From: Tannerella sp.
Lineage (GTDB): Bacteria; Bacteroidota; Bacteroidia; Bacteroidales; Tannerellaceae
Assembly (NCBI GenBank): GCA_031285565.1
Contig: JAITVY010000020.1
Location: forward strand, 1-64,000
Length of the DNA stretch: 64,000 nt
Direction of reading: 5' to 3'
Notes under the pieces: generated by a model
What the model was told of the DNA's origin: nothing
What the model saw: only the letters and a program-made list of their open reading frames with translations
Database searches by the model: none
Position numbers and translations under genes: made by a program
Part shown: positions 43,544-52,997 of the stretch, one piece after another
Position numbering within the stretch: the stretch's first letter is position 1
Layout: each line of letters opens with the position of its first letter

Positions 43544-46500
43544 TTACTGATTTACAATTTTATATACTTTGTCATTCATCTTGATTGTGTAAAAACCTTG
43601 TGCTAATGGAATAATCGTTTCTCCGGCATTAACTTTTTGTTGCATATATAAGTGACCCGCCATAGTAAAGATTTGAACATTCGATTGCTTATCTGTATTT
43701 ATATATAAATTACTATTATAAGACCAAACTTTTTGTTCATTTATAGAATTGTTAGAAGTTGGACTAACGCCATTAATCGTCAAAGTGATAGGCTCTGTTA
43801 CTTGGATGATTGTGACCATAACCGACCCATCTTCATTTTTTACTATTATAAGGCCTTCTTTATCACGTATTTCAATGCCTGTTGTTATTGTTAAATAATC
43901 CAGACTATACCCAGGAGCAGCTTTTATTGTAAATACAAAATTACTGTGACTTGGTATATAATGCATGCCTGCAATAGGATCTGTAATAAGACCTTCAACT
44001 TCTGGTATAAAAACTCCACGTAGGATGTCAGGAATTATGGTGTTAGAACTGGTTTCATATGCACCCATATCAACTCTGTCGTATGTAATACGTTCATTAT
44101 TTGATAAATCGTTGGGGAATCCTGTGAGATAAGTTACATCTGATAACGTTTTGAGATAGGTACTCCAACGAACTGCTACATTATATACATATTTATTTAG
44201 ACCTTTATCAATGGCAGAGCTGGAAGTGCTTAGATGATAATTACCGGCTTGCATATTTCCATTATCATCAAATCCTTTCTTTTTGAATAAAGGATTTCCA
44301 TCTAAATTCTTGCCTCCATCTGTACCCAATGCTGTATTCCAGCTTCCACTGGCTTTTGATCCTGCGATCAAACTGTAGCTATAAGAAGGAATAGAGGCTT
44401 CATTTGCTATATCAGAAAAAGTTTCAGCTTGATTTCCCCAGATAATTGAATTCTGAATTACCGGATTAGAATTTTCATTATAAAGACCGCCACCAGTAGT
44501 AGCTTTGTTTCCACTGATTGTTACATTAATCAACGAAGGATTTGAATAAAGATTATACATAGCTCCTCCTTTTTGGGCTGTATTACCGCTGATTTCTACA
44601 TTATAAAGGAGCGGATCGCTTGATAACGAATAAATAGCACTTCCTTCATCTGCAGTGTTGCTACGGATAATACAATTTGCAATAGTCACTAATGAATTAT
44701 TATTGAAAATAGCGCCCCCTTGAGTCGCAGTTCCGTTTTCTATTATGAAACCATCCCAGCGAGCATCTCGTCCGGCATTTGTATTAACAATAATCGAAGT
44801 ACCTGATCCACGTAAAATCGTAGGATTATTTGCAAAATTGCGTTCGTATAGATTCTCTTCCCATGCTCCGAATCCGCCATATATCTCTATACTGTCACGG
44901 GTTAGTTGGTACGAACTGTTTGTAGGTGGTGTATATTCACCTTTAGCTACCCAAATGCAGTCGCCTTCTGTTGCATTAACAAGCGCATCTTGTATTCTGC
45001 GATATGCATTTTCCCAGGAAGAACCATCTTCTAATCCGCCATAAACATGCTGATCAACGAAAAAGTTACGATTGCTTTGATGGATATCTAAGTCAAGAAG
45101 TAACGTTTTCTGACAAACTAATAAACCTAATGTTACCGTAACGTTAACAGATACACGTTTTGATCCAGCTCCTCCAAATACAACTGCAACTGTATCTGCA
45201 GTCGAAGTGGCAGGAGAAGCACCGTTAAATGTCCATTGATATGTAACATTGGTAAGTGCCGGATTCAGATTTACCGTAAATATCTGTGGTTTTCCAACTT
45301 TAGGGCCGGTTGTAGATATATTTTCTATAGCTGTATTGGCTTCAAAAGCAAGTAACACATAAATTGTATCTGCAATTACCATCGATCCATAATTGGTGCG
45401 TAGGATATATTCTCCTGAAGCTTCTGCATATATATCTGCTGTTGTTCTACTACTACCGTCAGGTAAAATCCATACATAGCTTAACCCGTCGTGTCCACTC
45501 TGTAATAATAGAGGAGGCGTACAACTAAAAACCGTATCATCAGCAAAATGGAAACTCCATTTTGCGTCATAGGTTAAATCTCCGGTTGTATTGAGAGGTA
45601 CATTTACGGTCGTTTCTGGTATTGTTCCGTTACTACCTGTCCAACCAACAAATGTATGACCTGATTTTGTTGGCTGGTCTGTAATGCTGAAAGGTGTTAG
45701 AGTTACATCATAAGATGTCGGATTTAAACTTCCACCAGAACCTCCGTTCAGATTGTAAATGATATTATATGAAACAATTGTCCAGTTCGCTTTACAAACC
45801 AGATTCCCGGTTGTCCCAACTGGAATGTTATTTCCATTAGGTATTGTGATCGGATCCACACTTGTAATAGTCCAGTCGTCGAATGTATACCCTGGTCGTG
45901 TCGGAGGATTCAGTGTAATAGGTAACGTTGTAATATCATAGTTGACCGGATTGGCCACTACCGGGGCTGTACCACCATCATAGTCATATGAAATTGTATA
46001 GGTGGCTACATTCCAGACTGCTGTACATATTAAATTGCCATATGTGCCTGTAGTAATGGTAGTTCCATTCGGAATGATTACTCCGGCTGCATCACTCGTA
46101 ATACTCCAGTGAGAAAATGAATATCCCGGTCGTGTCGGATTTGCTAATGGGATTGGAGTATCTTCAATATCATAAGATGTCGGATTTGAACCTGGATTAG
46201 TGCCTCCTGTTCCTACATTATATGTGATAGTATATGATATAGTTGTCCAGTTTGCATCGTAATTAAGCGCTCCTGTCGTACCGATAGCAACGTTTACTGT
46301 TGTTTGCGGTGTTGTACCATTGCTTCCTGTCCACCCGGTAAATGTATATCCAGGTCGTGTCGGTTGATTTGAAATAGAGAATGGTGTATCTTCAATGTCA
46401 TAAGAAACCGGATTGGCTGTTACCGGCGCATTTCCCCCTTTATAATCATAAGATATAGGGTAGCTATCCGCATTCCAGATTGCCGTACAGGTCAGATTTC

Positions 46501-49500
46501 CGATTGTACCAATCGGAATGGTATTGCCTGACCATCCTGGTATTAAATTACTTGCAATAGTCCACCCGGCGAATGTATATCCAGGACGTGTCGGATTTCC
46601 CAAAGTAATTGTAGGTGTTGTAATATTATAACTTGTAGGATTGGATGCATGATTCACTCCACCTGAACCTAAGACATAAGTAATATTGTAATTTATAGCA
46701 CTCCAATTCGCTAAATAACTCAGATTTCCTGTTGTACCGGCAGCAACGTTTACTGTTGTTTGTGGTATTGTACCATTGTTCCCTGTCCATCCGGTAAATG
46801 TATATCCCGGTCGTGTCGGTTGATTTGAAATAGAGAAAGGTGCATCTACGGCTTTATAGCTCGATTTGTTCGATGTAGTCGGGGCTATTCCACCATTATA
46901 ATTGTAATTGATCAGGTAGTCATCTTCTGTCCAAACAGCTATATAATCCAGGTGGCCCGGAACGCCGTTTGATGTTGTTGTAATCGTTACTGTTGTCTGA
47001 GGTGTTGTTCCATTACTTCCTTTCCATCCGGCAAAAGTCCATCCACTTTTTGTCGGATTATTTAGTGTGATAGGTAAACTTGCTATAGTGTATGTAGTTG
47101 GATTTGTTATAGCTACCGAACCGCCATCTAATGTATAGGTAATATTATAAGTGTCAAGTGTCCAATTGGCTGTACAAGTTAGATTACCATACGTACCTGA
47201 AGTGATGGTTGTACCTGTTGGAATAGTTACACCTGACGCATCACTCTGAATTGTCCAGTTAGTAAATATATATCCGGGTCGTGAAGGATTAACCAATGTA
47301 ATAGGAGTCTGTGTGATATTGTACGATACCGGATTTGTTGTCGGATTTGTACCCCCTGCACCAACGCTATAAGTGATCGAATATGTAATAGGTGTCCAGT
47401 TCGCTGTATAATTCAGGTTACCCGGAACACCGTTTGATGTTGTTGTAATTGTTACTGCTGTCTGAGCAGTTGATCCGTTACTCCCTGTCCATCCGGCAAA
47501 TGTATAGCCTGGTCTGGTCGGATTATTTAATGTGATAGGTAAATCGGTCACTTTATAATTCACTGGATTTGATATAGCTACCGAACCGCCATTTAGGGTA
47601 TAATCGATTGTATAAGTCTCAATAGTCCAGACTGCCGTACAGGTTAAATTACCATACGTGCCTGAAGTGATACTTTTACCGTTCGGAATAGTTACACCTG
47701 CTGCATCACTGGTAATTTTCCAATGTTGAAAGGTATATCCCGGACGTGTCGGGTCGCTCAATGTAATAGGAGTTTGTGTGGTATTATATGATACCGGATT
47801 TGAAGGAGGATTTGTGACATCTGTATCTACAAGATACGTAATACTATAAGATGTCGGTGTCCAGTTTGCTTCATAGGTTCGGTTACCTGTACTACCCGTA
47901 GGGATTGTTACATTCGTTTGTGGAGTGCTCCCGTTACTTCCTGTCCATCCGTCGAATGTATACCCTGGTCTGGTCGGATTAATCAATGTGATAGTAGGTG
48001 TTGTTACATCATAAGTTGTCGGATTTGTACCCGCGACTGTACCACTATTTAGCGTATAAACGATATTGTAAGTGTTTTTCTCAAAATTGGCTGTTAAAGT
48101 TATGTCTCCATATATGGCAATTGTAGTATAATCAATAATATTATTTCCTGCAGTCCGGGGTGTTCCTTTCAGATCAGAATAACCAGGATAACTCCAACCC
48201 TTAAAAGTATAACCGGGATCAGCAGTTACAATTACACCAGTGCTTGGAGTGCTTCCATAATCAACAGTTTCCGGATTTCCATTGTTGATTGTGCCTCCTG
48301 TTCCTGTGGCGAAAGTAACATTGCAGACTTCTCCTTTATGATAAGTACTATTTGTTTTGGATATGATGGTTCCGCTACTGGTTACATAAGCCGTATTGAC
48401 CATTGATCCGGATGCTCCTACCGTCTTTTTAGCCTTATAACTTACATTATATGATTGTTCTCCTTGCAGAGTCAGATTCCAGGTTATTAAACGGTTGAAA
48501 AAACTAATACTACCACCATCGCTGACACTTCCGCTTACAATTTCTAACCCAACCGGCACCGTATCGCGTACGATTACGGTTGTATTGTTTTCGTCTGAAG
48601 TATTGACTGCTGTAATTGTGTATGTTATTACATCTCCTCCCAGCAGTTGGATAGGACTGGATGATGTTCCATTGGCAATCGCACCTTCGTTCAAAGATGC
48701 ACTTTTTGTACTGTTATATCCAACAATACCAATGGCATTGGCTACCGGGGTTCCCGGATATTCTACAATATATCCATTAATACTTGAATTATCAACTTTA
48801 TAGTCATTCCAGGTGGCGTTACCATATAAGTGGGTGTAAGCTTCTTCTCCTCCCCATGTAGCACCATTGGGTTCTCCTCCTGCCCAATTATTATATGAAT
48901 ATTCAATAGTCACTGGTTGTACTGGGTCTGAAACCGTTTTTTTATTGAAAAATACACTTTCAGAAGGATCACCTGTCCATTCCGGACCAGAAGCCCAATA
49001 CCAATAGTCGAGACTTGGTCCGGGTTCACCGGTTAACTTACCGGTTACGGGATTTAAAACAGTACGAATATCCATTCTGGTACCTCCAATCCAACCATAT
49101 CGGGTAGGGCCTTTTATGGAGTGAATAAACTGATTTTCGACAGCTTGGGTAATCACAGCTAAATAACCTTTCTGCATAAGAAAAGATTTATCTAATGCCT
49201 CGTTATATGCATCATCCCATCGGATATTTTGTGCAGGTACATATTCATACCATTGCTCTGTATCTGATGAATAGTAAATGGTACGTCCGGCATCAGCCGA
49301 ACTCTCACTGATTAATACCATTACCGCATGTCCGTTTTTACCTGTTTTTAGAGATATCTGGACAGAGCGTAAAAAGGTTTGCAAATCGGCAGTCGTAGCA
49401 CCAGCCGAAATGTCAATCATCCGGACAAACTCCGAACTGTTTGCATTTTCAGCCCAACCTGCAGGTAACGATGGCCAAGCTATTTTATCCCCGGTCTCTA

Positions 49501-49690
49501 CAGCACGGGTGAACATGAAGCGTACCACATATCCTTTGTCTCCGGCATTACCTGTTACCGTTAGATCCGGAAACGTGTAATAACTCCCTGTTTTTACACT
49601 GTTCCCCATGTCCACAACGATAGCAGCATGAGTGAATGATGATACTATACAGAATAGTAGTATCATGAAAAAATGTAAATTCTTTTTCAT
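43544..49690 (-). CDS. Giant T9SS-exported surface protein with Flg_new/InlB-type repeats
   Basis: A 2048-residue protein. Domains in order: signal peptide (1-22); C-type lectin-like domain (about 150-312; GYLAVITQAVENQF, WIGGTR, NNWAGGEPNG, WNDYKVDNSSINGYIVEY); DUF11 domain (about 335-450); a first variant repeat at 455-535; eleven InlB B-repeat/Flg_new units (about 540-1378) with the NPTRPGYTF-GW core; a PKD-like domain (about 1440-1530); a right-handed beta-helix (about 1543-1770; GGAIFNNNSLVTIANCIIRSNTA); and a T9SS tail (about 1975-2048). It is probably a surface adhesin or carbohydrate-binding scaffold. It is transcribed alone toward its own terminator. Confidence 0.85.
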   Translation of the reverse strand: MKKNLHFFMILLFCIVSSFTHAAIVVDMGNSVKTGSYYTFPDLTVTGNAGDKGYVVRFMFTRAVETGDKIAWPSLPAGWAENANSSEFVRMIDISAGATTADLQTFLRSVQISLKTGKNGHAVMVLISESSADAGRTIYYSSDTEQWYEYVPAQNIRWDDAYNEALDKSFLMQKGYLAVITQAVENQFIHSIKGPTRYGWIGGTRMDIRTVLNPVTGKLTGEPGPSLDYWYWASGPEWTGDPSESVFFNKKTVSDPVQPVTIEYSYNNWAGGEPNGATWGGEEAYTHLYGNATWNDYKVDNSSINGYIVEYPGTPVANAIGIVGYNSTKSASLNEGAIANGTSSSPIQLLGGDVITYTITAVNTSDENNTTVIVRDTVPVGLEIVSGSVSDGGSISFFNRLITWNLTLQGEQSYNVSYKAKKTVGASGSMVNTAYVTSSGTIISKTNSTYHKGEVCNVTFATGTGGTINNGNPETVDYGSTPSTGVIVTADPGYTFKGWSYPGYSDLKGTPRTAGNNIIDYTTIAIYGDITLTANFEKNTYNIVYTLNSGTVAGTNPTTYDVTTPTITLINPTRPGYTFDGWTGSNGSTPQTNVTIPTGSTGNRTYEANWTPTSYSITYLVDTDVTNPPSNPVSYNTTQTPITLSDPTRPGYTFQHWKITSDAAGVTIPNGKSITSGTYGNLTCTAVWTIETYTIDYTLNGGSVAISNPVNYKVTDLPITLNNPTRPGYTFAGWTGSNGSTAQTAVTITTTSNGVPGNLNYTANWTPITYSITYSVGAGGTNPTTNPVSYNITQTPITLVNPSRPGYIFTNWTIQSDASGVTIPTGTTITSGTYGNLTCTANWTLDTYNITYTLDGGSVAITNPTTYTIASLPITLNNPTKSGWTFAGWKGSNGTTPQTTVTITTTSNGVPGHLDYIAVWTEDDYLINYNYNGGIAPTTSNKSSYKAVDAPFSISNQPTRPGYTFTGWTGNNGTIPQTTVNVAAGTTGNLSYLANWSAINYNITYVLGSGGVNHASNPTSYNITTPTITLGNPTRPGYTFAGWTIASNLIPGWSGNTIPIGTIGNLTCTAIWNADSYPISYDYKGGNAPVTANPVSYDIEDTPFSISNQPTRPGYTFTGWTGSNGTTPQTTVNVAIGTTGALNYDANWTTISYTITYNVGTGGTNPGSNPTSYDIEDTPIPLANPTRPGYSFSHWSITSDAAGVIIPNGTTITTGTYGNLICTAVWNVATYTISYDYDGGTAPVVANPVNYDITTLPITLNPPTRPGYTFDDWTITSVDPITIPNGNNIPVGTTGNLVCKANWTIVSYNIIYNLNGGSGGSLNPTSYDVTLTPFSITDQPTKSGHTFVGWTGSNGTIPETTVNVPLNTTGDLTYDAKWSFHFADDTVFSCTPPLLLQSGHDGLSYVWILPDGSSRTTADIYAEASGEYILRTNYGSMVIADTIYVLLAFEANTAIENISTTGPKVGKPQIFTVNLNPALTNVTYQWTFNGASPATSTADTVAVVFGGAGSKRVSVNVTVTLGLLVCQKTLLLDLDIHQSNRNFFVDQHVYGGLEDGSSWENAYRRIQDALVNATEGDCIWVAKGEYTPPTNSSYQLTRDSIEIYGGFGAWEENLYERNFANNPTILRGSGTSIIVNTNAGRDARWDGFIIENGTATQGGAIFNNNSLVTIANCIIRSNTADEGSAIYSLSSDPLLYNVEISGNTAQKGGAMYNLYSNPSLINVTISGNKATTGGGLYNENSNPVIQNSIIWGNQAETFSDIANEASIPSYSYSLIAGSKASGSWNTALGTDGGKNLDGNPLFKKKGFDDNGNMQAGNYHLSTSSSAIDKGLNKYVYNVAVRWSTYLKTLSDVTYLTGFPNDLSNNERITYDRVDMGAYETSSNTIIPDILRGVFIPEVEGLITDPIAGMHYIPSHSNFVFTIKAAPGYSLDYLTITTGIEIRDKEGLIIVKNEDGSVMVTIIQVTEPITLTINGVSPTSNNSINEQKVWSYNSNLYINTDKQSNVQIFTMAGHLYMQQKVNAGETIIPLAQGFYTIKMNDKVYKIVNQ
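45557..48070 (-). repeat. Eleven tandem coding repeats of about 76 codons
   Basis: Each unit encodes a TYDITT-PITL-NPTRPGYTF-GW core and a closing ANW or AVW. Two sequence types occur: type A with GWTGSNGTTPQT and type B with ITSDAAGVTIPNG...TYGNLTCTAVW. In protein order they run A B A B A A B A B B A. The near-identity at the DNA level makes unequal recombination likely. Confidence 0.85.
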
Positions 49691-50050
49691 CTCTCTTGTA
49701 TTATTTGGTTTGATAAATATTTTATACTAATAGTAATTATTTCAGAATAGTTCTTTTTTAATTACTATTTTTATCTCTCGTTTTGCATATAAAAAAACAA
49801 CATTATTATTATAACCAAAATAATGTTAACCTGAAAAAACGTACAATTATACAAAGAAGTATTTATTTTAAAAAAAAAGAAAGGTTAATATATGTATATA
49901 TTAACAGATTATGCGTTTCAATAAAGTGAAATATTGTTTATTATGGCGAAAAGATGTTTGTTGTATATGTGAGAAATAGCAGACTTATGTATGGAAGGAT
50001 AATTATATAATGAATTCTATTAGAAATTTTTTAACACGTAAAAAATATAA
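49691..50050. promoter_or_regulatory. Upstream region of the giant surface protein gene
   Basis: 360 bases of very AT-rich DNA between two leftward genes. I see no coding frame and no perfect -7 element on the minus strand; CCAAAATA at about 49819 gives only a shortened TATTTTG. It contains a 22-base palindrome (49884-49905), described separately. Confidence 0.4.
49884..49905. repeat. 22-bp perfect palindrome
   Basis: GTTAATATAT-GT-ATATATTAAC, 10-base arms around two bases, about 195 bases upstream of the giant surface protein start. It may be a regulator site or an RNA hairpin; it has no T run typical of a terminator. Confidence 0.5.
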
Positions 50051-51706
50051 TTATTCTGTTTGGTATAAAAAACGTTTAATGCTTTGTTTTGGTGTTTTTT
50101 CAAAGGGTTCTTTCATAATCCGGATAGTTGAAACTTTGCTATAAACCGGTATTTTCAGATTTAGCTGTTCCAGATTCTTTTGCATAATGGTTTCAAGCGT
50201 CTTTTCGGAAATATTATCTTTTGCAGCTAATTCATAAGCAGGATGAATCAATGCAACCAATTTCCTTTCTAGCGAAACAACCAGCGATTCTGCCACGTAA
50301 GGTAAATTATTTAAAAGACTTTCTATTTCTTCCGGATATATGTTTTGTCCATTCGAACTTAGAATCATCGTTTTATTACGGCCGCGAATATAAAGGAATC
50401 CTTCTTTATCCAGAGTGCCTAAATCACCGGTTCTCATCCAGCCATCAAGTAGGATTACTTCGGCTGTAGTCTGTGGATTTTTATAATATCCAAGCATATT
50501 ATTCATCCCACAAACCATAATTTCCCCAGCCTCATTCTCTGGGTCTGCCGAATCTATTTTCACCTCCATGCGATCGACAATTCTTCCAACCGAACCTTGT
50601 TTGAATGTATCCCATTGTTCATATGCTACTAATGGTCCGCATTCGGTCATCCCATATCCAACTGTATAACGGAAACCTATAGATTTCAGAAACGATTCTA
50701 CTTCGTTATTAATAGCTGCTCCACCGATAACTAATTCGAAAAAATTGTTGCCTAATACTTTATTTAACTGTTTCAGAATTTTTTTCTTGATTATCTGCTT
50801 GAAGATCGGAAGTTTATATAATATCTTTATACCCGGTTGTTCCAGCACCGGAAATATGTTATTTCGAACTATTTTTTCAATAATTAATGGGACGGCAATA
50901 ATTAATGTGGGACGGATTTTCTCAAAACTGTCAATAATGGATTTCGGGTTGGGTACACGCGGCAGAAAATGGATGTGGCATCCTCTATTAATGCCATTCA
51001 GTATTTCAAAAGCAAGACCATACATGTGAGCCATTGGTAACATCGATACCATATTATCTCCTGAGTAAATAAAAGGTAAACGATCTTCTGCAAATTGAGT
51101 ATTACTCCACAGACTTCGATAAGGTATCATCACACCTTTTGAGAATCCTGTAGTTCCTGACGTGTAATTTAGTAATGCTAATTCTTCAGGATTTTCCTGA
51201 TGAAAAACGATATCCTCCTGTGTAAATCCATTGGGATAGTGTTTGTTAAAAATGATGTCGATATTATTGGAGACTTCTTTTATCGAATCGTTATATGAAT
51301 TGAAAATCTCCCAGTTTTCCAAAGACATAAAAACTTTTACCTCCGGCATCTCTTTTTCAGAAAGCTTTTCCCAGTTCTGTTCAGCTGCCAATAAAATTTT
51401 TGCTTCAGAATGATTTACAATGTGATGTACATTATCCGAATTAAAGTCATGCAATATAGGATTTGCTACAGCTCCATAGGTTAATATGCCAAAAAAACTA
51501 ATTGCCCAGCGGGAAGAATTACGGCCGATTAGTGCAATTATATCTCCTTTTTGTACGCCGGCATGTTTAAATAAAATATGAAGTCTTGCTATCTCTTTTG
51601 CAATGTCTTTATAGTGAAAAGTGGAACCATTATAATCTGTTAACGCAGGTTGTTCCCAATGCGCTTTAATACTTTTTTCTATGAGCCCTAAAAAGCGATT
51701 TTCCAT
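50051..51706 (-). CDS. AMP-forming acyl-CoA synthetase (long-chain type)
   Basis: A 551-residue adenylate-forming enzyme that would activate a fatty or other carboxylic acid as acyl-AMP and then acyl-CoA. The P-loop-like motif is LLNYTSGTTGFSKGVMIPY (about 190). GYGMTECGPLVAYE and GWMRTGDLGTLDKEGFLYIRGR form the core binding motifs. The C-terminal lysine region is FEKTPKQSIKRFLY. The substrate cannot be read from sequence. It stands alone, with a 107-base gap to the upstream membrane-protein gene. Confidence 0.9.
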   Translation of the reverse strand: MENRFLGLIEKSIKAHWEQPALTDYNGSTFHYKDIAKEIARLHILFKHAGVQKGDIIALIGRNSSRWAISFFGILTYGAVANPILHDFNSDNVHHIVNHSEAKILLAAEQNWEKLSEKEMPEVKVFMSLENWEIFNSYNDSIKEVSNNIDIIFNKHYPNGFTQEDIVFHQENPEELALLNYTSGTTGFSKGVMIPYRSLWSNTQFAEDRLPFIYSGDNMVSMLPMAHMYGLAFEILNGINRGCHIHFLPRVPNPKSIIDSFEKIRPTLIIAVPLIIEKIVRNNIFPVLEQPGIKILYKLPIFKQIIKKKILKQLNKVLGNNFFELVIGGAAINNEVESFLKSIGFRYTVGYGMTECGPLVAYEQWDTFKQGSVGRIVDRMEVKIDSADPENEAGEIMVCGMNNMLGYYKNPQTTAEVILLDGWMRTGDLGTLDKEGFLYIRGRNKTMILSSNGQNIYPEEIESLLNNLPYVAESLVVSLERKLVALIHPAYELAAKDNISEKTLETIMQKNLEQLNLKIPVYSKVSTIRIMKEPFEKTPKQSIKRFLYQTE

Positions 51707-51813
51707 ATAAATACTTCTGAGAATTCTTTATAGACAAATTTACAAAATTAATTTGAAAAAACATGGAAAATGAACTTTTCCTCAGGTTTATTTCTTGCAG
51801 ATAGTTTGTTTCT

Positions 51814-52167
51814 TTATTTTCCTGAAGACCTGAATTTATTTACGAGCATTAATATGAGCCCTGTGATTTTAAAAGTAATAGCGCCATAAAACAAAATGTT
51901 ACGAAGTAGGAGGTTCGGGAAAGAGTATTTAAACAGGAGAGAAAGAAATATCATGATAACTCCTATGATAATGAAAAGTAACCATAAACTCATTTTAAAA
52001 TCTTTAGAACTGAATACAGTAAATAGAAAAATCATTTTCAACAGGATGGCTAAACATAAAGCTGGTATCCAAAAAAGGTTAGAAACCCCGAACCATCTAC
52101 TGATAAGTGCAATACATAATAATGCTAATCCGTAATAAAGTGCGCGTTTGCCGGTATCGTTTTTCAT
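51814..52167 (-). CDS. Small membrane protein, unknown function
   Basis: 117 residues with about four hydrophobic segments (YYGLALLCIALISRWFG; WIPALCLAILLKMIFLFTVF; MSLWLLFIIIGVIMIFLSLLF; NILFYGAITFKITGLILMLV) and a basic C-terminus. I recognise no family. It lies just downstream of the tRNA-Thr terminator and probably has its own promoter. Confidence 0.6.
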   Translation of the reverse strand: MKNDTGKRALYYGLALLCIALISRWFGVSNLFWIPALCLAILLKMIFLFTVFSSKDFKMSLWLLFIIIGVIMIFLSLLFKYSFPNLLLRNILFYGAITFKITGLILMLVNKFRSSGK

Positions 52168-52202
52168 TAGGTAAAAACATTTCTACTTAATTGGGAAAAT
52201 AC

Positions 52203-52240
52203 AAAAAAGGAATCCAAGACTAAGATCCGGATTCCTTTTT
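52203..52240 (-). terminator. Terminator of the SRP RNA-tRNA-Thr unit
   Basis: AAAAAGGAATCC and GGATTCCTTTTT form a perfect 12-bp stem; reading leftwards it is followed by T residues. It ends one base from the tRNA-Thr 3' end. Confidence 0.85.
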
Positions 52241-52241
52241 G

Positions 52242-52315
52242 AGCCTCTTGTCGGATTCGAACCAACGACCCCGAGATTACAAATCACGTGCTCTGGCCAA
52301 CTGAGCTAAAGAGGC
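52242..52315 (-). tRNA. tRNA-Thr (TGT)
   Basis: A complete cloverleaf on the minus strand. The acceptor pairs GCCTCTT with AAGAGGC, the D arm is GCTCAGTTGGCCAGAGC, the anticodon loop is TTTGTAA (anticodon TGT), and the T loop is TTCGAAT. The discriminator is T and CCA is not encoded. The anticodon stem has one T-T mismatch. It starts only four bases after the SRP RNA. Confidence 0.96.
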
Positions 52316-52319
52316 AGGT

Positions 52320-52415
52320 GGGCAAGCTTACTATATCGCGCCGCTACAACCAACTACCTTTGCTGCGATCAAGCCCTGGAGGATTCATCAGGAGCTGGCC
52401 GTATAGGACTTACCC
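52320..52415 (-). ncRNA. ffs: Signal recognition particle RNA, small bacterial type
   Basis: A 96-base RNA on the minus strand whose ends pair (GGGTAAG... with ...CTTGCCC) and which folds into one long hairpin. The apical part CCAGGGCTTGATCGCAGCAA has the SRP domain IV features: the AGG side and the GCAGCA side of the internal loop that binds Ffh. The tetraloop appears as TTGA rather than the usual GGAA, which should be checked. A perfect promoter precedes it and tRNA-Thr follows. Confidence 0.75.
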
Positions 52416-52426
52416 ATTTCTGGCTG

Positions 52427-52457
52427 CAAAGGTAAGAAAAAAATATTTTATTCCAAA
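52427..52457 (-). promoter_or_regulatory. Canonical Bacteroidetes promoter for SRP RNA and tRNA-Thr
   Basis: On the minus strand TTTG (52454-52457), 19 bases, then TACCTTTG (52427-52434): an exact match to TTTG-N19-TAnnTTTG. The -7 element ends 11 bases before the SRP RNA 5' end at 52415. Confidence 0.85.
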
Positions 52458-52589
52458 TATTTTCTCACTATATGAATATAAATCGTTTGCTTATTTAAAT
52501 TTAATATCTGATAATAAGCATATTAATAGTGTATTGATATTTTATTTATTTTTTTCAAAGAAAAGCTTGTTTATATCATATATAATTAA

Positions 52590-52597
52590 TATGTTTG
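52590..52597 (+). promoter_or_regulatory. -7 element TATGTTTG for PadR operon
   Basis: A TAnnTTTG match 31 bases before the PadR start codon, with CTTG 20 bases upstream as a near -33 element. Confidence 0.55.
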
Positions 52598-52628
52598 TAT
52601 TATACAAATTGAATAATACTATTTGCTT

Positions 52629-52994
52629 ATGAAAGATGAAGAAAAATTAGATGTGCTTCTACAAGCCTGGGAGGAAACTTATAAAAAGGGACAGCTCACG
52701 TTTTGGATTTTCTTGTCGTTACAGGAAGACAAGAAATATGTAGATGAGATTAAAGTATTTGTTGAAGAAATGTCCAAAAATACGATGACGTGTGAGGAAC
52801 AGAGTTTGTACCGTGTGTTAAGAAAATTTGAACATGTAGGTGTATTGGATTACGAGTTACGTAAAGGAAGTAAAGGTCCGGATAGAAAATACTATTATTT
52901 AACAGGTTTAGGCCAGTTATTATTTAAACAATTCGTTCAGCGAAATATCCATTTGTTTTATTCAGAAGAAATTAGAAACTTTTTAAATTTATAA
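52629..52994 (+). CDS. PadR-like winged-helix regulator
   Basis: A 121-residue transcriptional regulator. The winged helix (about 15-95) has the PadR layout: KGQLTFWIFLSLQEDKKYVDEI, SLYRVLRKFEHVGVLDYELRKGSKGPDRKYYYLTGLG. A short C-terminal helix would form the dimer. It sits 3 bases before a membrane-protein gene, the common pairing of a PadR regulator with the membrane protein it controls. The ligand is unknown. Confidence 0.82.
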   Translation: MKDEEKLDVLLQAWEETYKKGQLTFWIFLSLQEDKKYVDEIKVFVEEMSKNTMTCEEQSLYRVLRKFEHVGVLDYELRKGSKGPDRKYYYLTGLGQLLFKQFVQRNIHLFYSEEIRNFLNL

Positions 52995-52997
52995 ATT

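Noticed and set aside
45557..48070. CRISPR-like array of regular repeats
   Set aside because: The repeats are about 228 bases, in frame, and encode InlB/Flg_new protein units; there are no short repeats with unique spacers and no cas genes in the window.
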